Shown here: one piece after another, positions 11,850 to 21,691 of the stretch | How positions within the stretch are numbered: position 1 is the first letter of the stretch | Layout of the letters: each line of letters begins with the position of its first letter | Assembly: GCA_013054445.1 (NCBI GenBank) | Contig: JAAMPI010000577.1 | Coordinates: forward strand, 1 to 31,655 | Length of the DNA stretch: 31,655 nucleotides | Direction: 5' to 3' | From: Cudoniella acicularis | Taxonomy: Eukaryota; Ascomycota; Leotiomycetes; Helotiales; Helotiaceae | The notes under the pieces: generated by a model | The model's input: the letters and a program-made list of their open reading frames with translations, nothing else | Database searches by the model: none | Told to the model about the DNA's origin: nothing | Position numbers and translations under genes: made by a program

Positions 11850-12130
11850 ATGGATCTTGGCCTTTCGCAGGGCTTGGTGGCCTCCCAGGCGACTCAGCAG
11901 GCAATGCCTTCTGGTGGCCAGAGGAGTAATGAAAATGCCCGACTTCGAATTTCGTGCTCTTTCGGAGTTATTGAGCGACCCCCTGGGCCTCCACCACCCG
12001 TAAGTTGGTCAAAATCTACGAGCGCAGTAGAGCTTCAGGCCTAACGTCTACAAAGTTTCCTCATCGCCCAAAACCCTCGCGACCGTCTGCTCCAGCAGCA
12101 CCTCAAACGGAGCCAGCACCAGCTCAGTAG
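11850..12130 (+). CDS. Small two-exon proline-rich protein (74 aa)
   Basis: Exon 1 is 11850-11999 and exon 2 is 12056-12130, joined in phase 0. The ATG context GAAATGG is good. The intron is 56 bp, with GTAAGT donor, CCTAAC branch site and CAAAG acceptor. Exon 1 contains SCSFGVIERPPGPPPP, and exon 2 continues Pro/Ala-rich to a stop. The right arm holds a counterpart of exon 1 on the minus strand (17235-17074), with the same start, the same phase-0 donor position and SSSIGVVQCPSGPP. The shared start and donor argue for a genuine coding exon. The 3' end is less sure: a GTAGGA at the stop could be a further donor, making this the N-terminus of a longer, now lost, protein. Family not recognised. 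Confidence 0.4.
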
Positions 12131-13630
12131 GAGCTTGGATCGGCCGGGAATTGGGGCCATGTCGTTTCCTGAATCCACTCTCCGACTTCCGAACGGCCTC
12201 TGCTCAACATGCAATCTTAGCATGAATCGTTCGCCAGTTGCACGATACTATGGTATGCGAGAAAAAAAAAAAACCTTCTCGCCCTTTCAATCCGAATTTC
12301 TATTCTTGCAACGGCAGGCTCATGGGTCTTTTTGACATCCTTGCTTTCAATTTCATTCTCTAAACCGATAATCCAGTCCTCTTGCAACCTCGAAAAAAAC
12401 AATAGGGTCTCTCAACCGGAATGGGCTTCTTCCAGGCACGCTTTCTAGACAATGCCGAAGACCTGGGATGATTTGTCATGCTACGAACGCTCCCTACTCG
12501 AAATTTCTACGCCTGTGTTCTCCTCGAGGAGATGCCGGACCTTGCCGGACCTCAACTACGATGACCTTGCTCGATAGGTTCTCTGACATCCTTCAAGGAC
12601 ATCCGTAGTTTTGCAACACATCATCTCGTCGAAAGAATCATCTATATCATAACGCATATATGGCAACTTCATGACTGGCGAGCTTGGTTAATAGGTCTTC
12701 GATATCAAGTAGCATTTCTGGCGTCTGTCACAATCATCGACTCGCAAGGTAGCAGTTGAAGACAAAAAAATAGAAATGGGGAAAAATTCGGGTTTCTCTA
12801 TCATATACTTATTACAGATTGACATACCTGCACATTCGTATATGAGACAAGTGGAAGAGGCAATATATAATTAGATAAAACAGGTGTTTAATCAAGAACA
12901 ATTTTACTTTCACATCAACTGCATATATTTGCCCATAAAATAGCATCAAAACGTGAAAACCCTCAAGTAAGAGGCCGAAACCGCAGCAGGTCGTTGACTC
13001 CACAGAGAAGGCTTGCAGAGACTTCACGTCGTACAAGGAAACTACACCTATATAAGAGGGAGCCTCGTCCCCGTAGCGCGCGCATTTTCTCATTCGTCGC
13101 CTACCAAATTTCCCAAACCCCTTAAATAAATGCACATCTAAAGACAAAACGCAACCCCACAACGATAAACGCAAACTGTGGTTTCTATACCGAAAAGACG
13201 GGAATTCTCAGCCTCGCCGGAGGCTCGTGGTACAAAAGCATGTAAGACAAGACTTTCCACTCTGATTCGCACGCGCGGGTAGGGATGAGGGGGAGGAGGG
13301 TGTGCTGCCACGATGACGGTGGTTCAAGTTGATGCCTCACTTGTAAGTGAGTCGTATCACATCACACCGACAGCGGTCGCGTTGGGCAGACCCAACTCCG
13401 CCTGCCTGGTGATAGATTAGTCGAACTGGACTGGGTGGAGGGAGGAAGGTGCGAGAAATCAGGCGTCAAGCTGCCTCTCTGTCTCCCTATCATGTCGCAG
13501 TGAGATTCTCGTCTATGTGGTTTGGTGCGTGGGTGTGGAAGAGGCGGTGGGAGAGAAATGGAGTTGAGAGTTCGTCGTCGTCGTTGGGGAGGGCTGTGGT
13601 GTTTCTTTCCTCTTAACTTCGTGGTTGACG
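12131..13630. other. Long 5' region of DUF6594 gene 2
   Basis: No gene model is supported. The region contains a TATATAAG motif at about 13049-13056, followed by a pyrimidine-rich stretch, and a (TCG)n-TTG motif at 13572-13586, 45-59 bp before the start of gene 2. The minus-strand frame 12812-13174 (120 codons) is low in coding character; a vaguely similar minus-strand frame precedes gene 3 (25120-25422). Confidence 0.4.
13575..13586 (+). promoter_or_regulatory. TCGTCGTCGTTG motif before DUF6594 gene 2
   Basis: The same 12-mer occurs before gene 3 at 25758-25769, 61-72 bp from its start, against 45-56 bp here. It is absent before gene 1. It may be a retained 5' UTR or promoter element, or simply a small microsatellite. 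Confidence 0.25.
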
Positions 13631-15226
13631 ATGATGGAGTCGACTCCTGAGAGACCGAAGAGCGCTCCAGCTTGTGGCCCCTTTTTATCCCTTGAGCTCG
13701 AGAGCCGACCAGATGGTGCTTACGCGCATAGTTTTCGTAGTGATCCTGGGGCGTTTGTGGTTGAGATTGAGATGGATTCTGGATTCAGGAATCGTCCGAA
13801 TCGACAGCGACGAGGCCTGGCCGAGGAAGAGCTTCACTCGACGTCCTCGAACGCCACGCTGACAGCCAGCTTGAGCGAGGAACAGGAGCAAGAGCAAGGT
13901 AACGTCTAACTTCCGCGTACCGAAATCCCTTTTAATGTAGTGGAAAAGTTCCTGTGGAGGAAGGGTCGGCTCGAGAGACAGTGCGTCGCCTTCTCGCTAA
14001 ACTTGCCCCGCCCTCCTTTTCTTTTGCGAGTAGGAACAACAAACAAGAATCAATCGAAGAGGGATCGGGATATGACAACATCAAATATGAGCATCGTAAG
14101 TTAACCCAGTGCGACCTGTCTGGCGACCGAACCGCATAAAGTTAATCTTTTTGGGCGCAGTTGAGAAAGATTTCGTGGCTGGTATCCCTCGATTGGCAAA
14201 GTTATTAGACAGTAACGACAGCTTCTGCATCTTTCGCAAATTCGGACCCGAAGCACAGCAAATTCTAATACGCAAACAAATGGAGATAGCCCAAGTCTCG
14301 AAGAAATTACATGAGCTTGACGTGTCAGACGACGCCAACACCGACCTCAAATATAGGCTGGCTAGCGTCGAGCTTCACGACGAATATGATAAAGTTCGAA
14401 AAGATTTGACAACAGAAATGGAGGAAAAATTGAATGCATACTGTGAGGAATAATGAACATCAGACCTCGTGAATTTAGAGTCGTATATTGATGGGACACA
14501 GATTCGCTTCGCTCGAAATACGAGGACATCAGAGCGCTTGCTCCAGTACCACTTCGCGATCACAGAAGTGTCCAGAATTGGATAGCGTATAATCATCCTA
14601 TGATGGAGGGCGAACATGATCTCTTCCTTCTTCATGAGGATCTCGTTGCCGCAAAGCGATCCGGAGTGGCTTCAGTCCGGCATGAAAACAAGATCGAGGA
14701 GATGATCCATTATTGCATTGCTGCAAGGCCAAAATCTCGGCTCGTGGTATGTTATTTCTTTGCACATAGAGCACTTTGCCCATACTTGGTTTAACTATTA
14801 TGACCTTTAGAATTTTTTTCGAGACAAGAACAGGGAGGCGAAAACAAGTAATCAGTTTATACACTACCTGTCTACCGAACGCAAGACAACCGTAGCTAGA
14901 ACCATCTTCGTAATTGTGGCGGTTGTCCTCACGCTTGTTCCCGTTTTCCTGATGTTCCTCGAGAATCTTCGCAAGGAGGTTATGGCATCCATCGTAGCGG
15001 TTTTCGTAAGCTTGTTTGCAGGCTTCATGGCCGTTGCTGCAGATCTGCCAGCACATGATCTCGTTATATGTACTGCGACGCAAGTGATCCTGGATCGTGT
15101 ACAGAAGTATTGATGCCGCTAACACTCATCGATAGGTACTCTGCTATTTTGGTGGCAATCATAGGCAACGCGATGAGCGGAAACAACGGATCTTGCAGCT
15201 TTGGTGGTCCGGGGACTTCGGTTTGA
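13631..15226 (+). CDS. DUF6594 membrane protein, paralog 2 (6 exons, 433 aa)
   Basis: Exons: 13631-13898, 13949-14095, 14161-14442, 14502-14746, 14811-15079, 15136-15226. The start is the first of two tandem ATGs. Residues 1-138 are low-complexity with an acidic EEQEQEQ end to exon 1. The core begins at about 139 and shows GIPRL at 146-150 in place of the usual GYPRL, then FRKFG, and later APVPLRDHRSVQNW and LHEDLVAAK. Three hydrophobic segments follow at about 345-365, 371-391 and 398-414, and the tail is Gly/Ser-rich. Phases 1,1,1,0,2 and the 269-nt fifth exon match the other paralogs. The last intron is modelled as GC-AG. It is the most divergent of the three in the core and sits at the centre of the inverted duplication. 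Function unknown, as for the family. Confidence 0.85.
15080..15135 (+). other. Probable GC-AG intron in paralog 2
   Basis: The donor reads GAC|GCAAGT, the branch site is GCTAAC, and the acceptor ATAG lies 12-14 nt further on; the intron is 56 bp. It occupies the phase-2 position where paralog 1 has GTAAGT and paralog 3 GTTTGT. Splicing yields TYSAILVAIIGN, matching AYAAVLVTFLGN and AYGGVLIMFLGN. The nearest GT (4 nt downstream) gives the wrong frame. Confidence 0.75.
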
Positions 15227-15704
15227 TCGAGAGACGCGGCAGACAGGATGTTGTGATATGGCAGAGATTTTACTTTCTCGTCTGTGGGGACAGGTCATAA
15301 AAGCGTTTCTTTTGTTTGTGGTTTGAAGTGGCTCGAGGTTGTGAGGATTTTTAGGCGTGGTTCGAATCTTGACCGACTTTTTAGACTTTTTTTGCAGCAG
15401 CCTTTTTCCCAACGTAACACCGAAAATCAAAATATGACAAAATAAAAACGGAATCTTATGACAGTACAGGTGTTAAATGCAAGTATGCCCTGAGAACCGA
15501 TCATGGGGTTGTTGATTTAGGTGGTGATGGAGAATAGTTACACAAGATCCGTGGTGAAATGAGAGCGCATAGACCCCTGGATCACGTGGAGCTGCTAGCC
15601 CGTACCTGCCTCTCTCGAGCCCACTACAGAGAGAGATTTGTTGGTCAACCTTGATTTTTGGCCTTTTTCCTCAAATAAGGAAATATTTAGAGAAAATGAG
15701 GGTT
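15227..15704. other. 3' flank of DUF6594 gene 2
   Basis: No gene. Composition becomes AT-rich toward the right. Faint similarity to the 3' flank of gene 3 just before the shared 124-bp repeat suggests that the two flanks were once related. Confidence 0.4.
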
Positions 15705-15828
15705 TTATTCATTAATAAATCTATAGTTTGGAGTGCAGAAGTTTCTATATATTTACAACTTTATACTGTCTAGTTTTGTAAACGGCTTTGAGTCTTAATT
15801 ATCAACTCTTTCCCTTCATTTACCTGTT
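15705..15828 (+). repeat. 124-bp repeat, copy A
   Basis: Aligns without gaps to 28015-28138 in the same orientation. There are 15 mismatches: 12 transitions and 3 adjacent transversions. It contains the near-palindrome GAGTC N9 AACTC (GACTC in copy B). Copy A is the more AT-rich, and several changes fit CpA to TpA, as in RIP. It lies 479 bp after the stop of gene 2. Confidence 0.85.
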
Positions 15829-15944
15829 AGCGTGATGTGCTGTGGTCTGAGTTTGAACAGGGTTCGACCAGCGAAAGACTCATGTCAAGATGGAAGTTTG
15901 CAGAGCAGTTGTTTAGAAGGAGACTGATAGAGGTGCTGTAAAAA

Positions 15945-16707
15945 GCGCACCCCTGTAGATTTAGCGAAAACACACACCAAAATCTACCATATTCGCGATA
16001 TAATAGCATAATATATTTATATTATAAAGATATCTAATATTAGATTCAAGGATAATTCTATTTATCTAGTCTAATTCTATCAAGAAAGGAATCCTAAAAA
16101 CCTAGTATCTAAAGATATATAAGAAAAAGGAAAATTCACTAAGAAACTTTTAGTGTAAAAATCCTTAAAATTCAATAAGATAACAACACAACTATTTAGA
16201 GACATTCTGATTTAAATTATATAGGCTTCCTAGCCTTCTTAATATAAAGTTAATGATTTCAATCAATTTAATTATCTATTGGTTTGTTATTGCCTAGCTC
16301 AGCGTCTGGGGCGCTTGGGTGGGTGTTGGGGAAGGGCCAAAAAAAAGCTGGATTCTGAACGTAGGCCTCTGATTGGTCGAAATCAAAAGGGCATCACATG
16401 ATCTGAAATTCGAAATTTCAACTAAAAAGGGGGCTTCTAGGGGGTCTCCCCCCCCCCCTCCCTCCCCCTAGGTAAATAATTATTCCTTAATAAAATTAGG
16501 GCAAAGCAGAGAATAGTCAATAAAATAAGTATATGGGATAGTTAAGACTGCGTAGTAAGATACGACATGGAACAACAAGTAGAAAGGGATCCAGACGCGA
16601 CGTTAGTCGTGCGCTAGGTTCCTTGACACGAAGAATGACGTGGAGCATCTTTTAATTATAAAACAGTATCTTTTTGGTCTGTTTTCGCTAAATTTACGGT
16701 GGTGCGC
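15945..16707. mobile_element. AT-rich element with about 40-bp terminal inverted repeats
   Basis: The left end (15945-15986, GCGCACC ... ATTTAGCGAAAAC) is inverted at the right end (16667-16707, GTTTTCGCTAAAT ... GGTGCGC). The interior is strongly AT-rich at 15990-16290, has a C-rich run near 16450, and has no transposase frame. It is a non-autonomous or degraded DNA transposon. I could not find a convincing target-site duplication, so the superfamily is open and the exact termini may shift by a few bases. Confidence 0.6.
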
Positions 16708-16783
16708 ACAGGGTTGGTGGTCAGGGAGCTGGTTTTGGGTCCTTTGGATACTTGGATTTTTGTAAGTAAAAAGGATGCATTTA

Positions 16784-17050
16784 CGAGCCTGGCTGCAGAA
16801 GTCTGTATCTTATAGGGCATTTTACTAGTAATCGAAAATCGAAAACTTTAAAAACATAGTTAATAGATAGTATCTTTGCCTTCTAAAACTCACGATTATT
16901 TATATCATGAACTATAATTATTTACAGTTATTTTATAATTTTAAAGTGATCGTGATAAGTCTAGCTTTTAGAAGCCTAAAGGTGGGGTCGCGAAGCCTGA
17001 AAATCGCTTAAAAATGCCCTGTAAGATACAGACTTATGACCCCAGGCTCG
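16784..17050. mobile_element. 267-bp MITE with 40-bp TIRs and TTA target site
   Basis: The left TIR 16784-16823 (CGAGCCTGG ... AGGGCATTTT) and the inverted right TIR 17011-17050 match at 35 of 40 positions. TTA flanks both sides (16781-16783 and 17051-17053). An inner inverted repeat (16878-16896 with 16949-16976) lets it fold into a long hairpin. No coding capacity. TIRs plus a 3-bp TTA duplication are characteristic of PIF/Harbinger-type (Tourist-like) elements. It appears inserted in the intron following the relic exon 17235-17074. Confidence 0.7.
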
Positions 17051-17073
17051 TTATTTAGCTGCGTAGTCATTAC

Positions 17074-17235
17074 CTCGGCCGGTGGCCCTGAAGGACACTG
17101 GACAACTCCAATCGAGCTGGAGATTTGTGCTGTCTGCTCTTGCAGATTGGACTTATCGCCAGAGCCGTCGTTACAGGCAGTCATATGGGGAACACGCTGC
17201 ATCTCTGAAGCACTAATTGGGCGTAGCTGCTCCAT
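17074..17235 (-). pseudogene. Right-arm copy of the small proline-rich gene, exon 1
   Basis: Starts with ACAATGG at 17235 and reads 54 codons to a phase-0 donor (GTAATG at 17073). It includes SSSIGVVQCPSGPPAE, aligned with SCSFGVIERPPGPPPP of the left copy. The following intron holds the MITE. A CCCAAAACC segment near 16734 resembles left exon 2, but the inserted elements and stops leave no intact gene. Confidence 0.45.
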
Positions 17236-17327
17236 TGTGTCGACGAGTTGAAATCCTCTTATTTGGGGAGAAAAAACCGTTGTTTCTTTCGTTTTTTCGA
17301 TGTCAGCGCAAATCCCAAGTTTGGGCA

Positions 17328-17740
17328 TCACGAACCCCAGAATGGGTAAGAAGTACTGTAAAGGAGCGAGCGGTTTTCGAGAACGCACTCAGCAATTTGT
17401 GCGTTTAAAGAAGTCGGATCTCGTATAAACGTTTCCAGTCGACCGAGGAAAAGTTTCCAGTGGAGATCGGCGATCAAATTAGATCCGCTGGAGGTGATGA
17501 GTCTTGTAGGAGACATCGACATCAACACAGAAAGCAACGCCGCAGCTGCCGCCGGGATCGTCGATTCTGAAAGCATCCATTACCAGCAGCGTTATACACT
17601 TGCATAAATTTCTTCATAACCCCACCAATCCAGTCTGACATAATCAGGAGGGCGTCTGCATCTCGACTAATTCTATCGACTTGATCTAAATCTCGAGCCA
17701 CTACCTCCATCCCATCAAATGAAAATGTGCTCAACCCCAT
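17328..17740 (-). pseudogene. Frameshifted gene fragment
   Basis: From an ATG at 17740 one frame reads MGLSTFSFDGMEVVARDLDQ and on to VYNAAG. The coding-like signal then moves to another frame, with LIADLHWKLFLGRLETFIRD and AECVLENRSLLY, ending at 17328. No intron with correct phase joins them: the GT-AG options are 17 bp long or run into a stop. I treat it as one gene broken by a frameshift. Family not recognised; the left-arm counterpart is only faint. Confidence 0.4.
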
Positions 17741-18546
17741 TCACGACACACAGTGGTTTCGAGAAATGGGAAAGCTCCAGAACCACGATCCGAGGGTAGT
17801 CGGCCTTCGGACCGGTCCGCTGCTTTTAGCTTGTCTGGGTCCACTCGTCACCGACGTCCATTGCTGGAAGTGGCGTGGGAACCGTCGATTTCTCTGGAGG
17901 CGAGCAATTTTATACGTCGAGAGGGGGGAGAGAACTGGAAAGGGTTTCATCACCGTCGGCTATCCCCGTCGTGTAGGATGGCTGCGCCGGCAAGCTACAT
18001 TGTGATGCGGCCATTCATATGTTCAAGCACGTTTTCCTATTATCACTCTCTTGCGAATATTGGAAGGGCAGCCAATCATATGCTCATCAGTATGAGGTCT
18101 CCCTCTCTTGCAGCTTCACACTGACCAGGGATCGAAAGAGTGTGGGTAGGATGGTCTGGCGTGAGGGGAATGCGACAGCGTTTTCAAGGAAAGCACTTAA
18201 ACACTCTTTGCTTTTGCTTTTGCTTTTGCTTTTTGGGGGAAGTTGTACCTTTTTATGAGTGAAAAGAAGGATTCCGTTTTTTGGCATCGATTCGGGTAGA
18301 CGCCTATCAAATCTCGAACGACGCTCAGGCCGAGTTGTACCAGAAGTGTCGCAAACAAATCAAATCACTGTTGAAGCAGCCACCAGACTGTATCGCATTA
18401 ATTCTCGTTGTCTCCGAACAAACATGTTTTGGGAATCTGGAAGCCAGTCGGAGCCGACCAGCGCCTCATCCAGCCAGCTTCTATGTCATATATCCTCTTC
18501 TTTTTTCATCAAGAGACATGCAAGGATCGAAGATTTTGCTACTTAC
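17741..18546. other. No supported gene; (CTTTTG)n microsatellite
   Basis: Overlapping frames on both strands, none conserved in the left arm. A short CTTTTG microsatellite lies at about 18205-18235. The plus-strand frame 18281-18580 (99 codons) runs opposite to the relic at 18547-18830 and is not called. Confidence 0.35.
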
Positions 18547-18830
18547 AGTAGCAGAAACGCAGTCGTCAGAGGCGCGATAAACGCTCCAACATCTGCGAAA
18601 TCGATACGCCTCGTTTTCGGCCTTCGACCAACGAAAAGCAAAAACAGGTAATATGTTGCAAACCCCGAGGACACGCTTTTACATCCTTCGCCGAGTTTGA
18701 GCTAATCCAAGGAATATCCTGTGGTTTCGTCGATACCCCGCAGCGCTTCTTCCGCTCTTGTGGATGGTCCACAGTACTGGTACATGTCTCTGGGCATCGA
18801 GTCAACAATCAATGGCCCACGCGGAATCAT
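18547..18830 (-). pseudogene. Relic with membrane-like segment, paired with 9276-9450
   Basis: From an ATG at 18830 the frame reads VDSMPRDMYQYCGPSTRAEE and stops after TTGYSLD. A shifted frame then gives YYLFLLFVGRRPKTRRIDFA and APLTTAFLL up to a good donor, GTAAGT, at 18546-18541. The combination of a coding-like signal, one internal break and an exon-end donor points to a decayed multi-exon gene. Family unknown. Confidence 0.4.
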
Positions 18831-19379
18831 CGGATCCAGCTTGTCGTTATGGCAGTTTCAACAAGAAGTGGCAACGTAGCCATGAAGAGTTTTCTTCCTA
18901 GTAGACAATCACAGCACTGTGGAATTCAGGAAAAATCAATAAATATCGAGTTGAAGGCTGGGGACTTCACAGTTCGTAAAACAACCATTAGGAATCACAG
19001 ACTTTTCACCCGCGTCCTCACCTTTTGTTTCTCAAATTCCCCTTTCGGAGCGAGCTAGACCGTGTTCAGGAGAGCGTCTCGACAAGCAAACCAGCAGGCT
19101 TTGACGAAAAGGCCATGGCTTCGCGGCCCGTTCCAAGGTATCTCGTTAACGAGAGCCCCCTTTTTTATACCACTTAACGAGTGTATTGGAAACAGAGAAC
19201 GGAGTCATTTTCAGAGTCTAACAGAAGCTACAGCTAGGTCCCCCTCTTTCCTTCCGCCAAATTTCAATCTCTGGGGAACCTCTCACGATCTTGTCTTCCT
19301 CGCGGCTTCAGTTGTCAAGTAACTCCCTCCTTCGAAACTCGAAAGCACTATCCGCACAACTTGGGCAGCTGGGCCTTAA
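18831..19379. other. No gene seen
   Basis: Only short frames; it belongs to the right arm, opposite about 8.5-9.3 kb. Confidence 0.35.
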
Positions 19380-19990
19380 ACATTGAGCAGATTCATCTTT
19401 TTGCTTCAAACCGATTAGAAGTTCAAAGGCAGGCTCCAGGCTTCTCCAAAAGAGAGCTGCTTTTCAAGCTTCATCCAACCCTCTTTCTCTTCGAAAACCT
19501 CCACTCGAATACAAGTCTCGCGGAGCTGCTGACCAAGGTGCACCAGTTCTCCCTTCTCCTCTTCGAAGAAATTTGATAAAACAAGCTTCAGACTACCTCA
19601 AAAGAGGACGAACTGTTTATCAAACCCTCTCCAGCCTTCAAACCCCTTTTCGAAAACCTCTAGTCGAACACAAGCTTTCTGGGCTACTAAACAAGACCCA
19701 CCAAGCCTTCCTTCTCCTCTTCGAAGATATTTGACGGAGCAGACTTTGGACTACCCCAAAATAGAACAAACTGCTTCTCAAGCACCACCCGATCTTCCTG
19801 CTCCTCTTCGAAAGCCCTCCGCTCGAACGCAAATCTTTCGGAGCTGCTGACCAAGATAATGAAGCCTTCCTTCTCCTCAAAGAAGTTTGCCAGGACAGGT
19901 TACAGACTCCTTCAAAAGAGGACAAACTGCTAACCAAGCTTCCTTTAATCTACCTACTCTCCGAAACGTCCTACAGAGCACAATTCTTCA
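19380..19990 (-). repeat. Diverged minisatellite, inverted counterpart of 8030-8510
   Basis: On the minus strand, units repeat a core like GTGTTCGACTAGAGGTTTTC followed by GAAGAGGAGAAGGAAGG and a GGATGAAGCTTGA-type end, with a period of roughly 130-150 bp and about four units. Each longer unit looks like two of the 75-95 bp units of the left arm. Short frames through it are by-products of the repeat. Confidence 0.7.
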
Positions 19991-20679
19991 ATTTTCTAGA
20001 TGGGATAGTGCTTGCCTACCTTAGCCAAACACATCTCGTTACAATCCATACCGAGAGAGCAATTGGACACAACTGCTTGCGGAATACACCTCACGAGCAC
20101 ACGATGAGCATACTTGGAAACATGTCTCTCTCCGACCACTGCTGCATTTCGCGCGCATAGGCAAGGTGTATTGTGCAAACACAGAGCAGAGAAAAAAGGA
20201 AGGGAAAGGCCATCATAAAAGACAGCATTCTGCCCCTTCAGCAACAAAGAGGGCTGTTACAAAAGTTCGGGCGGGATTTTGTGTTAAATTTGTCGAGTAA
20301 AGGCAAGAATGGGCACAAAGCTGTTCCTCGTTTGTCGATATTGCTCTATCTAGCCTCAGCTTATTTACAAAATGAAAAATAACTTATTTCCATGCAATCT
20401 AATTTAACACTTGAAATTGTTTGACCCAAAGAAAAGCAACAGAACTGATAAACTACTGCTGCTGCGCTTGCAGAAATGTAGCAGATGATTGTAATCTTTC
20501 TTACCTTAACATCGAATTACTGTGTCGCTAAAACCCCCCCTAAATTACGGCGACATCCAGCAACAATACATGTGTAGAGTTTCTTAACCCTTTTCTACCC
20601 AGGAAAGGAGACACAACAGAATGATCCTTGTATTCCAAAGCCTCAAAAAGTGTTTCAACCCTCGATGGTTTCGGTATTG
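19991..20679. other. No gene seen
   Basis: Mildly AT-rich sequence between two paired blocks, with no recognised repeat and no conserved frame. Confidence 0.35.
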
Positions 20680-21691
20680 GAGGGATGCAGTGGCACAGCT
20701 TCTTTCAGTAGATTTGCCCTTGAGCTTGCGTTTGTATGCGTGTAGAAATCTGCTCGTCTTGGATATGTTTTATTGTATTTTCGTCTTTGTTGCCCTTTCC
20801 CCTTCACCCCTGAACAACTTCGCGTAGCGGTTGTGGTTGAACTCGGAGAGGAAACAGGGCATGTTGAAATTGGAAGGTGAAAGCGTATAGTGGGTTCTCT
20901 GTGATAGCGTGTATCTCTGTTCCTGTTAGTTAAAGGGTTGAATTGTTGAAAGAGTAAGGAAGGTTGCGTCAGTCTTGCAGACCAGGCTTGGATTTCGGGG
21001 GTATCGGATTCGAACTCTGAGGTAGCACTGACGTAGATTCTGCACTTTGAAATTGGCTGGATGTAGGGGATAATGTTTCCATGGAGCTTGTGGTTCCTGA
21101 GCTTGAGGTGTAGATGTGGATTCGTTTGCTTGAAGTCCAAATCGTATCTCAGCATGAGGGTGGTTGTGGCACAGGCCGCTGGAACACTGAAAGAAAGACC
21201 TGTGTCTGCAGTGTCGAAAATAACTCTGACTGGTTGCTGTGGATCGACAGCCGTAACAGTTGATGCTTCGCTCTTCGGAGATGTTCTGCTCCAGTCTTTC
21301 GGTCATGAAATCGACTATTGAGGCTTACTACGAGCCAGGGGTTTCGATTCTGAATCCTCTGCGTTGTGAACCAGGTTATTGACACCATCGAGCTCGAGGA
21401 TTTTCTTTCCGCAGGTGAGCGTTTGCAAAATAGAATATCCTTTCTTGTAGTTTGACAGATCGATCCATTTGATGATGGCTCGCAGCTCTGGTGCTGAAAA
21501 GGACAGGCGGTAATGGCGAAAGCATTTCGGCTGCTGATCCAAGTACGATGATAAACTCCAAGGGAAAGGAGTTCCGTGCTTGCCTCTTCGGACTCTCGTG
21601 TATACAGATACAGCAAAGGTCCAAAGTTGAGGTGGGATAGATTACAGCCGAGGGGGTGGGTCGTCTCGCTGGGATCTTTAAGCCACGGCAA
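20680..21691 (-). pseudogene. Right-arm copy of the 6.0-7.1 kb relic
   Basis: On the minus strand, from 21691, a reading with NLSHLNFGPLLYLYTRESEE shifts frame into LRAIIKWIDLSNYKKGYSIL and ILELDGVNNLVHNAEDSESK. Further on come LQANESTSTPQAQE and, shifted again, SATSEFESDTPE. The left arm carries the same order (6020-7130) with different breaks. The first part is better preserved here and the last part on the left. Product unknown; the end is Gln/Ser/Thr-rich. Confidence 0.5.

Larger units (their letters stand above)
409..12130 (+). repeat. Left arm of a large, decayed inverted duplication
   Basis: Blocks in this arm recur in reverse order on the opposite strand of the right arm. Paired segments seen by eye: 409-1924 with 27360-25830; 3305-3345 with 24352-24321; 3440-3870 with 24240-23770; 3950-4400 with 23700-23300; 4400-4760 with 23260-22870; 5010-5400 with 22650-22320; 6020-6300 with 21630-21350; 6660-7130 with 21150-20680; 8030-8510 with 19990-19380; 9276-9450 with 18822-18650; 11850-12110 with 17235 to about 16720. 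Examples: a 17-bp exact match at 4533-4549 and 23098-23114, and 31 of 33 matching bases at 4693-4725 versus 22906-22938. Elsewhere identity looks nearer 60-75% with indels, so the duplication is old. Confidence 0.8.

Noticed and set aside
13625..13630. Earlier start of paralog 2 at a TTG codon
   Set aside because: Not an ATG. Tandem ATGs follow at 13631 and 13634 and suit a fungal gene.
14916..15113. Open frame ending at 15113 as the C-terminus of paralog 2
   Set aside because: The last ten or so residues are intron read-through. Homology to paralogs 1 and 3 requires splicing at 15080-15135.
18281..18651. Plus-strand frames of 99 and 130 codons
   Set aside because: They overlap each other and run opposite to a better-supported minus-strand relic; no left-arm conservation was seen.
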